Of a stretch of DNA of 36,041 nt, positions 15,953-24,513 are shown in pieces. Position numbers and translations under genes: made by a program. A model generated the notes under the pieces. It was not told the origin of the DNA and ran no database searches. It saw only the letters and a program-made list of their open reading frames with translations. The first letter of the stretch is position 1. Every line of letters begins with the position of its first letter. The DNA comes from an uncultured Desulfobulbaceae bacterium (GTDB lineage: Bacteria > Desulfobacterota > Desulfobulbia > Desulfobulbales > Desulfocapsaceae), in contig CAISPV010000020.1 of NCBI GenBank assembly GCA_903887485.1, forward strand, positions 1-36,041. The letters run 5' to 3'.

Positions 15953-16059
15953 CCCTCTCCCTGAGGGAGAGGGCCAGGGTGAGGGGGAAAAGTCTAATTT
16001 TAATCCCCCGCTGCTCCCCCTCATCCGGCCTTCGGCCACCTTCTCCCTCAGGGAGAAGG
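15953..16059. repeat. Inverted pair of palindromic (REP/BIME-like) repeats
   Basis: CCCTCTCCC-TGA-GGGAGAGGG (15953-15973) and CCTTCTCCC-TCA-GGGAGAAGG (16039-16059) are each perfect 9-bp stems. The flanks, including GGGTGAGGGGGA after the first and TCCCCCTCATCC before the second, are also inverted copies of each other. A smaller GGCC-TTC-GGCC hairpin is inserted in the second copy. The second stem lies just after the rsgA stop and may also end its transcript. Such elements are usually dispersed in intergenic regions. Confidence 0.8.
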
Positions 16060-16068
16060 ACTAAAATC

Positions 16069-17145
16069 TTATTTTTGTTTATTCGACTTTTTTATCGCCG
16101 ATTGACCAACTTTACCACCAGTTTTGGCCTTTTTCCGCTTCTCCGTATAGGCCGTCTCATTCAGCTCCGACTCCTTCTTGAGCTTCACATAATTACCATA
16201 GTGCTCAGACTGCAGTTTACCGCCTGCGATTGCCTGCACAACTGCGCATCCAGGTTCATTGGTGTGGCTGCAGTTGGTGAAGCGACAACTGAGGGATAAT
16301 TCCAGGATATCATCAAAGCATTCTCCGATTCCCTCACTCGCACCAAAAAGACCGAACTCCCGCATTCCCGGTGTATCGACAAACATGGCGCCCTGATCAA
16401 GGACAACAAGTTGACGGCGTACCGTCGTGTGTCGTCCTTCTCCGGAGTCACTGACTGTTCTAGTTTTCAAGGTATCCTGGCCGGTGAGCCGGTTGATGAG
16501 CGTTGACTTGCCGACCCCTGAGGAGCCAAGGAGACAGTATGTTTTCCCGGGGCCCATAAGCCCTTTGATCTGATCAAGACCAGATCCGGTTACATTGCTG
16601 AGGCCAATAATCCTGGTGCTGATCCCGCCACGCCGAATCTGCAGGATTAATTGTTCCAATTCATCGGTGCTGACCAGATCGGTCTTGGTCAGCACCAGCA
16701 AGGGTTCGACATGACCTTCCTTGGCCATCACCAGATAGCGTTCCAGTCTGGCCACATTAAAATCGTAGTGGCACGATTGAACGATGAAGGCGACATCGAT
16801 ATTGGCGGCGATCATCTGATACTCGATATTCTTGCCGGCAGATTTCCGGTGGAGAAACGATTTTCTGGGCAGAACCGTATGGATGCTCGCGGAATCTGCA
16901 GAGTCGTAATGGACACAGACCCAATCACCGACGCAAGGCATATCCATAGTTGATCCGGTAGCGTTCAGAAATCTGCCAGTTGCCCTGGCAGGTACCTCTC
17001 CCTCCTCATTCCTGACGACATACCAGCCCCGGTCAACCGCTGTTACCCGGGCAATGCGCTGTTCAGGCTGACAAAGTTCAACGGCCTGTTCCTGAAACCA
17101 GGGATCCAATCCAAGTTTGCTCAATTCCATGGGACTAATTTCCAT
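16069..17145 (-). CDS. rsgA: Ribosome small-subunit biogenesis GTPase RsgA
   Basis: The protein is about 358 residues. It is a circularly permuted GTPase: an OB-fold N-terminus is followed by G4 T-K-T-D (153-156), then G1 G-S-S-G-V-G-K-S-T (207-215), G2 region G-R-H-T-T and G3 D-T-P-G. The C-terminal zinc module shows C-R-F-T-N-C-x-H...C. RsgA binds the 30S subunit late in assembly and hydrolyses GTP. The tail is very lysine-rich. ATG 17145 is favoured (AGG 7 nt upstream); TTG 17172 and ATG 17130 are in-frame alternatives. It overlaps the acyltransferase end by about 11 nt, so the two may share a transcript, though no functional link is obvious. Confidence 0.93.
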   Translation of the reverse strand: MEISPMELSKLGLDPWFQEQAVELCQPEQRIARVTAVDRGWYVVRNEEGEVPARATGRFLNATGSTMDMPCVGDWVCVHYDSADSASIHTVLPRKSFLHRKSAGKNIEYQMIAANIDVAFIVQSCHYDFNVARLERYLVMAKEGHVEPLLVLTKTDLVSTDELEQLILQIRRGGISTRIIGLSNVTGSGLDQIKGLMGPGKTYCLLGSSGVGKSTLINRLTGQDTLKTRTVSDSGEGRHTTVRRQLVVLDQGAMFVDTPGMREFGLFGASEGIGECFDDILELSLSCRFTNCSHTNEPGCAVVQAIAGGKLQSEHYGNYVKLKKESELNETAYTEKRKKAKTGGKVGQSAIKKSNKQK

Positions 17146-18340
17146 CTTTCGGCCTGAATTTGCATGTTTCAACTTTTAATACCTTGCTTGGAAGCCAAGC
17201 GGCCCATAAATTCCTGATGCCTGTATAGGCCAGGGCGTACAATACGCAAAAGAAAAGAACTGCAAAAAAGACAAGCGGTGACCATGGGTGAAACGGTTTC
17301 AGAATGTTGGACACAATTATAATGATACTGCCGTGAATAAGCCAGATTGCGGCCGAATAATTTCCAAGAAAGGAGAGGATGGGACTCCCGTGCCGATACG
17401 AGAGTAAAACAAGAGCAAAAATAAACACGGGAGCAAGAATGAAATCTGCCCGCGTATTGATCGTTATATATTGAAAAATGTTAATGTCATGCTTGGAGAG
17501 TACTCCGAAAAACTCCCCAATATCGATAAATAAATAACGAAACGACAAAACTGCAGCAATCAGGACTAACGCAGCAACATAGCGCCAAAAAGGAGGATAT
17601 AGCATGTTGAGTGATCGCTGCAGGATCGTTTCAAAGATTCCCGAAACAGCGAGGCAAAACCCGGTAAAAAAATAAAGCTGGTTGGGCCAGAAGAGATTGA
17701 CCGGGAAGGTTTTGTACAAAAGAGATGTCAAGCCCATGCTCTCAACTGCTTGGGCAAAATAGGGGAAACCGCTTACCGGCGCTGACAACAGATAAAGGAT
17801 GAAAGACAGGCACAGCAAAGGACCCCAGGAAAATCGACGGACAAACAACACCGCCATGGGTGTTAGGAGCAGCAGCTCAACATAGATGATAAAAAACCAC
17901 CAGGAACCGTTTATGGTCACATTAAATCCCAGGAAGGTCTCAACCGCATACCGCCAAGACTTCAGGGGCAAGACTCCGGTCCAGAGAAAGAGGAGCAATA
18001 CGGTCACCAGCACTGTGACGATGTAAATAGTATAAATATTCTGCAGACGGCGAAGTGTACTCTGCCACAAATGACAATCACCACGGGATGACTGCCAGAG
18101 TCCATAACCGCTAACAAAAAAGAAAAGTGGAATACAAAGCTTGCCAACGGATGAGAGAAAGAATTCAAAAACACCTCCGCTGCCACCGAAAAAACCGGTA
18201 AGTAAATGATTTTGTGAAGGAAACAGAAATAGATGATGTAAAATCAACATAACGATAGCCACACCTTTGATAGAGGTGGACTGCTGTCTGCTAAAAATCA
18301 ATGTTTCTCTTTGTTCCTGCATAAGAAAAGGGGATAGCAT
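17135..18340 (-). CDS. Membrane acyltransferase family 3 protein
   Basis: The protein has 401 residues with about ten hydrophobic segments. The acyltransferase-3 start pattern is present: S-I-K-G-V-A-I-V-M-L-I-L-H-H, then G-K-L-C-I-P-L-F-F-F-V-S-G-Y-G-L-W. Members move acyl groups onto sugars or lipids of the cell envelope, and the vicinal histidines in the first helix are typical. The substrate cannot be told. No good ribosome site is visible at ATG 18340; ATG 18322 is an alternative. It lies between the DUF2156 gene and rsgA on the same strand. Confidence 0.85.
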   Translation of the reverse strand: MLSPFLMQEQRETLIFSRQQSTSIKGVAIVMLILHHLFLFPSQNHLLTGFFGGSGGVFEFFLSSVGKLCIPLFFFVSGYGLWQSSRGDCHLWQSTLRRLQNIYTIYIVTVLVTVLLLFLWTGVLPLKSWRYAVETFLGFNVTINGSWWFFIIYVELLLLTPMAVLFVRRFSWGPLLCLSFILYLLSAPVSGFPYFAQAVESMGLTSLLYKTFPVNLFWPNQLYFFTGFCLAVSGIFETILQRSLNMLYPPFWRYVAALVLIAAVLSFRYLFIDIGEFFGVLSKHDINIFQYITINTRADFILAPVFIFALVLLSYRHGSPILSFLGNYSAAIWLIHGSIIIIVSNILKPFHPWSPLVFFAVLFFCVLYALAYTGIRNLWAAWLPSKVLKVETCKFRPKDGN

Positions 18341-18376
18341 TATTTGTTTTTTCTTAGACCTGCCGACCCACGTACT

Positions 18377-18556
18377 TCAATACGAAGATCTAACTTTTAG
18401 TCTCTTTCGTAAGCCCTGAACAGAGAGGGAAAGAAAGTGCGGAAGTTGCCGCGCCAAGGTCTCTTCAATACTAAGATCAGACTGATCGGGGAACAATACG
18501 TCATTCCTGTCAATCAAATCAAAAATCAATTCATTATTCACGTCGCTGCGGATCAT
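18377..18556 (-). CDS. Possible small ORF coupled to the DUF2156 gene
   Basis: A 59-codon frame starts at ATG 18556 (AAAGG 4 nt upstream) or at GTG 18541, which would overlap the DUF2156 stop by 8 nt (GTGAATAA). It encodes D-L-I-D-R-N-D-V-L-F-P-D-Q-S-D, then E-E-T-L-A-R-Q-L-P-H-F-L and a basic end. The composition is protein-like, but no family is recognised. It could be chance. Confidence 0.3.
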   Translation of the reverse strand: MIRSDVNNELIFDLIDRNDVLFPDQSDLSIEETLARQLPHFLSLSVQGLRKRLKVRSSY

Positions 18557-19439
18557 CCGGCCTTTCGCTGCTCGCACCGGGCAGAATGATCCGCACCTTT
18601 TCGACCAGATGATCGGGGAAGTAACTCTCTTTGGCGCGGCGCAGACCGGGGATTCCGAGATCCTGCTCCCGGTTGACATAGGTAAACGCGGCAAGGTTGT
18701 TTTTGACAAACCACTGATTAATCAACTGGCCCAGGCCTTGAAATTGAGGCATGGCCTTCTCAAAATGGCAGACTGCGGTGGTGGGGTTGAGCGCTTCGCC
18801 CACGGTAAAGGCCTCGATGGTCCCCTCGATGCGGATGGCGCCGCCGGTCAGACCAAAGTCCTGATAGTGGCGCAGGGTTTCCTCGATGGCCTGATATTCC
18901 CCGTCCAACCCCGGTTCGTCCCGGCAATCCCGGGCGGCGCACCATCGGTCCTGCATCTCCAGACATTCGGGAACTGTTTCCGGGGTGATGATCTCATAGT
19001 GGCAGGGGTAGGCGGCCAGACACTGGTTGATGTGATTGCGTTTTTTGGTAAAATTGCGGCCAGCAAGGGTGGCAAGGGCTTCCCGGCGGTAGACATAGTC
19101 GCTATTGTCCCGGTCCTCGACCACCGTGGCTCCGGCCGGCAGGGGCTGGTCCGCAATCATGGCCCTGGGAAAACGTTCCGCGCCCCTGATCCGGCTGCCG
19201 TACTCACCGAAGACCTCGGCCAGGGATACCGGCCCGACGGGGCTGCCCAGGAGCACCAGCCCCGTCCTGGTCTCGGCACAGATGATGAGCGATTCCCTGA
19301 AGCTGTCGATCCAGATCGGCCGCGTGTGCCGCCAGGCATAGAGATTGGTGAAGGTCAGCTCCGAGATCTCGGGGGGGAAATGCCGGAGATATTCGGCAAC
19401 AAACAACCGGTCATCAAGGGAAAGGGGGCGCAGGGTCAT
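18534..19439 (-). CDS. DUF2156 (phosphatidylglycerol lysyltransferase C-terminal-like) protein
   Basis: The protein has 301 residues with a tandem acetyltransferase-like fold pattern: F-T-N-L-Y-A-W-R at the start, Y-V-Y-R-R-E-A-L-A, then F-T-K-K-R-N-H-I-N and F-E-K-A-M-P-Q-F-Q-G-L-G-Q-L-I-N-Q, ending Y-V-N-R-E-Q-D-L-G-I-P-G-L-R-R-A-K-E-S-Y. This order is typical of soluble DUF2156 proteins. Related domains transfer aminoacyl groups from tRNA to lipids; the activity of the soluble form is unknown. AGGA lies about 8 nt before the ATG. It is divergent from adenine deaminase. Confidence 0.88.
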   Translation of the reverse strand: MTLRPLSLDDRLFVAEYLRHFPPEISELTFTNLYAWRHTRPIWIDSFRESLIICAETRTGLVLLGSPVGPVSLAEVFGEYGSRIRGAERFPRAMIADQPLPAGATVVEDRDNSDYVYRREALATLAGRNFTKKRNHINQCLAAYPCHYEIITPETVPECLEMQDRWCAARDCRDEPGLDGEYQAIEETLRHYQDFGLTGGAIRIEGTIEAFTVGEALNPTTAVCHFEKAMPQFQGLGQLINQWFVKNNLAAFTYVNREQDLGIPGLRRAKESYFPDHLVEKVRIILPGASSERPDDPQRRE

Positions 19440-19639
19440 CGAATTCCTGTGAAGGTGGGGATAAGGTCATGCTCAAGGCACCAGGTTTTTCTGGAACGAT
19501 CTGTCTTTGTCCAGACGGCTTATTAAACCATATTCACCTTCGGATTCAAAGAGATATGACGGCAACCGAAAAACCGCCCCCCCTGGTCCAGGGCTTCGCC
19601 TCTATTTGCCGCAAGGGCAGGGGCCTGTCGGAGAAAAGG

Positions 19640-19668
19640 TTGCATTCCCGCCGCCGGCTCTCTACAAT
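19640..19668 (+). promoter_or_regulatory. Sigma-70 promoter of adenine deaminase
   Basis: TTGCAT (19640-19645) and TACAAT (19663-19668) are separated by exactly 17 nt. Transcription near 19675 leaves a ~34-nt leader before ATG 19709. This argues against the longer upstream reading frame that begins at 19469. Confidence 0.6.
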
Positions 19669-19708
19669 GACAAGAGTTTACCAGCCTTTGCCATTCTCAG
19701 GAGAACAG

Positions 19709-21331
19709 ATGAAAAAGATATCCGGCATTATTGTTGACCCGATCGCCCGCAGGCAATTCCCAGGGACCCTGATCATTGACCAGGGAGGTATTGTTGATAT
19801 TCAACCTGACGCCGGAGCCAGAGGCCCCTTTATCCTGCCTGGGTTGATTGATTCCCATATCCATATTGAAAGCTCCATGCTGACCCCGGCCGCCTTTGCC
19901 GAAAAAGCGGTGACCCACGGCACCGTGGCTGTGGTGGCTGATCCCCATGAAATCGCCAATGTTCTGGGGATTGCCGGAATTGACTTTATGATTGAGAACG
20001 CCCGGCAGGTACCGTTGAAGTTTTATTTCGGCGCCCCCTCCTGTGTGCCGGCCACCACTTTTGAAAGCGCCGGGGCCAGACTTACGGCCCATGATGTAAC
20101 AAAGCTGCTTGAGCGCGATGATATCTTTTTTCTGACCGAGATGATGAATTTCCCCGGTGTCATCGGCCAGGACCCGGAGGTCATGGCCAAACTGCAGGCC
20201 GCCGCGAAGATGGGTAAAAAAGTGGACGGCCACGCCCCGGGCCTGCACAGTCTTGACCTTGCGGCCTATATCAGGGCGGGGATCAGCACCGATCATGAAT
20301 CGCTCAGCCTGACCGAGTGTTATGAGAAACTGGCACTCGGCATGAAAATTCAGCTGCGCCAGGGCTCAAGCGCCCGCAATCTCGATGATCTGCACCCGCT
20401 GATCACCAGCCACAGCGGCCAGTGCATGCTCTGCACCGATGACCTGAAACCGGCCGATCTGACCTGCGGCCACATCAACCTGCTGATCAAGAAGGCCCTC
20501 AGCCTGGGCCATGATCTCTTTGACATCCTCCAATGTGCCTGCGTCAATCCGGTGCGCCATTACCAGCTCGGAGTCGGGCTGCTGCAAAAGGGCGATCCGG
20601 CCGATTTCATCCTGGTCAACGACCTTGATCGCATTGAGGTCAGTGCCACCTGGATCAATGGAGAGATGGTCAGCAGCAAGGGGCAACCCCTCTTTCAGGC
20701 GGCGCAGGCCATGCCGATCAACCGCTTCCATGCCGCACCGCTAAAGCCTGAGCAGTTGCAGGTCCGAGCACGAGGTTCGCAGATAAAGGTGATTGAGGTG
20801 ACTGACGGCCAGATTGTCACCGGCACCGGCCGCCACCCCGTACCCGCAGAGAGCACCGTTGTCGAGGCGGATCCGCAGGCAGACCTGTTGAAGATTATCG
20901 TCCACAACCGCTATCAGCCTGCACCGCCGGCCATCGGCTTTGTCCGCGGCTTTGGATTGAAAGATGGGGCCATGGCCTCTTCCATCGCCCATGACTCCCA
21001 CAATATCATTGCGGTTGGCGTTAGCGACCTCGATCTGGCCCGGGCCGTCAACCTGCTCCAAAAAAGCGGCGGCGGCATCTGTTTTGTCGACGGAGAGGAG
21101 GAAAAGATGATGGAGCTGCCCATAGCCGGCCTCATGGGCCTTGGCAGCTGCGAAGAGATGGCTGCCAGCTACAGCATACTTGAACAGATGGTCAGGGAAA
21201 AGGGTTGCCTGCTGCAGACACCCTTTATGACCATGTCCTTCCTGGCCCTGCCCGTGATTCCAGCGCTGAAAATCACCGACCAGGGTCTTTTTGACGTGGA
21301 GAGGTTTGAACTGACCGACCTCTTTGTCTGA
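19709..21331 (+). CDS. ade: Adenine deaminase
   Basis: The protein has 540 residues from ATG 19709, chosen for the GGAG 6 nt upstream and the promoter just before it. The amidohydrolase metal motif P-G-L-I-D-S-H-I-H-I-E-S-S-M (His50, His52) is the adenine-deaminase form. It is followed by A-D-P-H-E-I-A-N-V, G-A-P-S-C-V-P-A, V-D-G-H-A-P-G, T-D-H-E-S and C-T-D-D. The C-terminal Ade domain contains G-F-V-R-G-F-G-L-K-D-G-A and S-I-A-H-D-S-H-N-I. The enzyme converts adenine to hypoxanthine and ammonia in purine salvage, using two metal ions. The N-terminal sandwich is slightly shorter than in many homologues. Confidence 0.95.
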   Translation: MKKISGIIVDPIARRQFPGTLIIDQGGIVDIQPDAGARGPFILPGLIDSHIHIESSMLTPAAFAEKAVTHGTVAVVADPHEIANVLGIAGIDFMIENARQVPLKFYFGAPSCVPATTFESAGARLTAHDVTKLLERDDIFFLTEMMNFPGVIGQDPEVMAKLQAAAKMGKKVDGHAPGLHSLDLAAYIRAGISTDHESLSLTECYEKLALGMKIQLRQGSSARNLDDLHPLITSHSGQCMLCTDDLKPADLTCGHINLLIKKALSLGHDLFDILQCACVNPVRHYQLGVGLLQKGDPADFILVNDLDRIEVSATWINGEMVSSKGQPLFQAAQAMPINRFHAAPLKPEQLQVRARGSQIKVIEVTDGQIVTGTGRHPVPAESTVVEADPQADLLKIIVHNRYQPAPPAIGFVRGFGLKDGAMASSIAHDSHNIIAVGVSDLDLARAVNLLQKSGGGICFVDGEEEKMMELPIAGLMGLGSCEEMAASYSILEQMVREKGCLLQTPFMTMSFLALPVIPALKITDQGLFDVERFELTDLFV

Positions 21332-21528
21332 GTCCTGCGGAGGTTCTCAGCGAAAAACATCAGCGAGCGGACGAGTGGGGCAGCCGCCTTTGCCACCCTT
21401 TCGACTGCCATAAGCAACGCTGTTGTTGGAAAAGTGTATTCTTCAGGCTCTTTTACCCCCATGTTTTTGCAAGAAGGCGTACAGAGAAGCGGTGAGCATC
21501 CGGATGAACATCTTGTCCCTGCACCCGT

Positions 21529-21990
21529 TCAAGGCCGGAGGCCCACCCTGGTTTGAGCTTCGCGTGCCTGTTCGCGCGGGGCAACCTTGGCCAGTTCTGT
21601 CAGCTCCTCAGCCAGAAGGTCCATCATGTCGTCTACCGATATAATGCCTGCAAGCCCTCCCTCTTCATTAATCACCGGAATACGGCGTATGCCATTGGCA
21701 CGCATGAGCCGAATTGTTTCAATCACTCCTTCTGTTTCCGGCACGCTGATGAGCTGCTGGCTCATGATATCACCGACGGTAAAATCATCAACCGACAGGG
21801 ACTCCCCGATGATCTCGATCACGATATCACGGTCTGTGACGATGCCGACCGGCACCCGCTTATCCTTGATCAGGTCCATAACCACCAGGTCACCCACATG
21901 ATACTGGCGCATGAGTTGCGCTGCCTCGGTGATGCTGGTTTTTCTCGTGGCAAACACTACTGCCCGGTTGCAAAGTTCTCCAATAGGCAT
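21529..21990 (-). CDS. CBS-domain pair protein
   Basis: The protein has 153 residues consisting almost wholly of two CBS motifs. The first runs from about residue 10 to 65 (V-G-D-L-V-V-M, V-G-I-V-T-D-R-D-I). The second runs from about 72 to 130 (D-I-M-S-Q-Q-L-I-S-V, G-I-R-R-I-P-V-I, G-I-I-S-V-D-D). A Bateman module of this kind binds adenosine nucleotides and regulates a partner. No catalytic domain is attached. A good GGGAGG site precedes the ATG. It stands alone, convergent with adenine deaminase. Confidence 0.92.
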   Translation of the reverse strand: MPIGELCNRAVVFATRKTSITEAAQLMRQYHVGDLVVMDLIKDKRVPVGIVTDRDIVIEIIGESLSVDDFTVGDIMSQQLISVPETEGVIETIRLMRANGIRRIPVINEEGGLAGIISVDDMMDLLAEELTELAKVAPREQAREAQTRVGLRP

Positions 21991-22186
21991 GGCGATTCCT
22001 CCCGATACGTTGGTGAGCGGCTACATACGCCCGGTTTGTGCACCCGACACTTTCTTCCACCGTTCTTGTTATCCCCATTTTTAAAGAGAGTATCACATTT
22101 TTGAAGTTGTATTCCAGGGGAATATTCTGAACCGGTTTTGCCTGGACATTGATCCACGATTTTTTGCCCTGTGGATTTTTTTGTTT

Positions 22187-22215
22187 GACAAAGGTTTTTA
22201 TTCTTGAGGTAATTA
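22187..22215 (+). promoter_or_regulatory. Candidate sigma-70 promoter for the DksA/TraR-like gene
   Basis: A perfect TTGACA (22187-22192) is followed after 17 nt by TAATTA (22210-22215). A start near 22222 would give a leader of about 160 nt. The rest of the 281-nt gap between the CBS gene and the DksA-like gene is AT-rich without other visible features. Confidence 0.4.
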
Positions 22216-22385
22216 AACATCAGGGATCTTCGTTCGGCTGTCTGTGTATTATGCCAGTTGGCCACGTCAACATTGATGGCTTCAACCAATTACAATTCCG
22301 CAGTTTTAATAATAAAACGACTCCATTTTTTACACACCACACAATGAACGCCTGAAACCAAACCATTGTAAACAGGGAGGAAGGT

Positions 22386-22754
22386 ATGGGTGAAAATGAG
22401 TTAACACATCTGAAGGATTCGCTTTTACGGCAGCGTCGGGAAATTCTTGACCGGTTGCAGGGACTTGAATCGGATTGGCAGACCTTGAGTGAGCGTGACA
22501 TCGAGCGGGAAGAAGAGGCGCAGAAAGCAGATCTGGCCAGCCTTTTTGACCAGTTGGAGGAACGGGATCGGCAGAAACTTGAGGATATTGAGCTTGCGTT
22601 AACGAAAATGGCGAATGTCACCTATGGGATTTGTGAAAAATGCCATAAACCACTTGCCCTGGAGCGGCTGGAAATCCTGCCGGCGACCCGCTTTTGTCGA
22701 AACTGTGTTGCCGAGATGGAGAAGAAACAAAAGAAACCCGCCATTCTCCCGTAA
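22386..22754 (+). CDS. TraR/DksA-type zinc finger protein
   Basis: The protein has 122 residues. The N-terminal coiled-coil hairpin (about 5-75) is followed by a four-cysteine finger: C83-E-K-C86 and C104-R-N-C107, with the family bridge P-L-x-x-x-R-L-x-x-x-P. DksA-family proteins bind in the RNA polymerase secondary channel and tune promoters, often with ppGpp. The coiled-coil tip here is E-E-E-A-Q-K-A-D-L-A, and whether it can replace the D-x-x-D-x-A tip of DksA is uncertain. GGGAGGAAGG stands directly before the ATG. Only 61 nt and a weak terminator separate it from the next gene. Confidence 0.9.
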   Translation: MGENELTHLKDSLLRQRREILDRLQGLESDWQTLSERDIEREEEAQKADLASLFDQLEERDRQKLEDIELALTKMANVTYGICEKCHKPLALERLEILPATRFCRNCVAEMEKKQKKPAILP

Positions 22755-22765
22755 ACAGTTCGACA

Positions 22766-22783
22766 CCCGGCTGCGGGCCTTTT
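22766..22783 (+). terminator. Short stem-loop, possible terminator or attenuator
   Basis: CCCG-GCTG-CGGG followed by CC and TTTT lies between the DksA-like gene and the next gene. The 4-bp GC stem is short, so readthrough is likely. Confidence 0.35.
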
Positions 22784-22815
22784 ATCAATGCCCCTGAAGA
22801 ACGGGAGGACGGAAG

Positions 22816-23994
22816 ATGCAACAGAACCTGCCATTACCTCTTGTCCGGCAGATCATGACGGAGTTTGCCGAGCAGACCGGGCTGTCATCGGTCAGGAGGC
22901 CGCCATCCCGTTACCTGTGGACCGACGCCTTTGGAGTCTGCAACTTCCTTGAGCTTTATCGCCGGACCGGTGATGACAGCTTCAAATCCCTGGCCCTCTC
23001 CCTGGTGGATCAGGTCCATGAGACCCTCGGCCGCCATCGTCAGGATGACACCCGGAGCGGATGGATCAGCGGTCTGGACGAGGACGTGGGGAGATTGCAT
23101 CCCACCGCCGGAGGCTTACGCATCGGCAAGGAGATGAACGAACGGGGCCCGGCCGACCCTTTTGACGAGCAAAGGGAATGGGACCGTGACGGACAGTACT
23201 ATCATTACCTGATCAAATGGATGCACGCCCTCCAATGTGTGGCCGCGGCCACCTCTGAAAGTGTCTACAGCAGATGGGCCAGAGAGCTTGCCAGCAAGGT
23301 ACATGCAGCCTTTGTCTTTACCTCGGCCATTGACGGTCGGAAACATATCCACTGGAAGATGAGCATCGACCTCTCCCATCCCCTGGTCCCATCCATGGGC
23401 CTGCACGACCCGCTTGAAGGATTCATCACCTACAGCCGACTGCAGGCAGACAGGGGCGATGGGCCGGAGGAATCGCCCAGGCTGGATCTCATGCGGGAGA
23501 TCAGAGAGCTGGCTGACATTTGCAGAGGAAGGAACTGGGCAACCGATGACCCGTTGGGCATTGGCGGCCTCTTGTGTAATGGGCTCCAGCTGGCACAGCT
23601 GATAGTTAGAGACAGGTCCGGTCACGACAAGCTGCTGTCGGACCTGCTCGACTCCTCCCTTCTGGGATTGGAATCCTATCTCAAGACCAACACCTTGCTG
23701 CTTCCCGCTCATTACCGTCTCGCATTCAGGGAATTCGGCCTGTCCATTGGCCTGCATGCGGTTGAAAGGCTTCAGGGGTTGATGCTGAAGGAGACAGACT
23801 CCTTTAAAGAGAGTGCTGCCCTCTCTGCACGTATCGAAAAGCTCATGCGCTACCAGCAGGTGGGAGAACAAATTGAAAGATTCTGGCAGGATGAGGCCCA
23901 CAGAGAGGGAGACACCTGGATGGAGCATCGTGCCATCAATATGGTAATGCAGGCAACCAGTTTAGCCCCTGATGGATTTCTGCAGGTTCCTTGA
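22816..23994 (+). CDS. Hypothetical protein, six-hairpin (alpha/alpha barrel)-like
   Basis: The protein has 392 residues, soluble, without a signal peptide. Features such as R-Y-L-W-T-D-A-F-G-V-C-N-F-L-E-L-Y, Y-Y-H-Y-L-I-K-W-M-H-A-L, H-W-K-M-S-I-D, M-G-L-H-D-P-L-E-G-F-I-T-Y and the closing M-E-H-R-A-I-N-M-V-M-Q-A-T resemble six-hairpin glycosidase folds. Acidic residues (W-T-D-A, L-H-D-P) could be catalytic. No specific enzyme is recognised. GGGAGG precedes the ATG. It follows the DksA-like gene by 61 nt and may be read from the same promoter. Confidence 0.75.
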   Translation: MQQNLPLPLVRQIMTEFAEQTGLSSVRRPPSRYLWTDAFGVCNFLELYRRTGDDSFKSLALSLVDQVHETLGRHRQDDTRSGWISGLDEDVGRLHPTAGGLRIGKEMNERGPADPFDEQREWDRDGQYYHYLIKWMHALQCVAAATSESVYSRWARELASKVHAAFVFTSAIDGRKHIHWKMSIDLSHPLVPSMGLHDPLEGFITYSRLQADRGDGPEESPRLDLMREIRELADICRGRNWATDDPLGIGGLLCNGLQLAQLIVRDRSGHDKLLSDLLDSSLLGLESYLKTNTLLLPAHYRLAFREFGLSIGLHAVERLQGLMLKETDSFKESAALSARIEKLMRYQQVGEQIERFWQDEAHREGDTWMEHRAINMVMQATSLAPDGFLQVP

Positions 23995-24513
23995 GGGGGA
24001 GGGGAAGAGAGCAGCCGAAAAACAGAGCCGAAAGTTCAAGAAGGGCAGCACCGGGGAATTCCATACATAACGGTCTGGAGATCAATGAATATCTCCCCAA
24101 CAACCAATAAATTGATATGTAGAGGTTCAGACTTAATCTGACATAATTTTAGAGAAAGATTCGAGCTAACCAGACACCTTGTTTATTTGATAATCAGGAA
24201 GAAGCTCAACTCGCAGTTTTGCTTAAATTATTAACCTTGCCATTAGCATCTTTTTAATTCTTTCCCAAAAATTCCTATTATAAATATTTCACCTGTGATT
24301 GAATGAAGCAACTTTCGTTTTTATGACGATAAGGGGGATTTGGAAAAATCTAAAAGTCAGTGTTTGATTAACGGGTTAAGAAGGTTGGCACTGAATATGT
24401 TGGAAAAACACGGACGGCTCAATATTCAAGAAAAATACTAGACAGAATCTTCCTAGCACAATATTGGCTCATTCTGCTAATAATAGCTATCATCTTACAT
24501 TGGAAAGACACGC
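23995..24513. other. Gene-poor AT-rich stretch before the radical SAM gene
   Basis: Base composition drops sharply after about 24070. A hairpin GGAGAT...ATCTCC (24077-24096) could be a weak terminator for the upstream gene. A short frame from TTG 24340, or ATG 24397, to TAG 24441 encodes a basic peptide with a single cysteine (S-K-S-Q-C-L-I-N-G-L-R-R-L-A-L), ending I-Q-E-K-Y. It might be a tiny gene or a relic; it cannot be supported firmly. Nothing else is recognised. Confidence 0.4.

Noticed and set aside
19469-19708. 80-residue N-terminal extension of adenine deaminase
   Set aside because: The extension has no family likeness, and a good sigma-70 promoter and ribosome site lie between it and ATG 19709.
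24385-24403. Possible second sigma-54 promoter (TTGGCAC...)
   Set aside because: The -12 element reads GT instead of GC at the required spacing.
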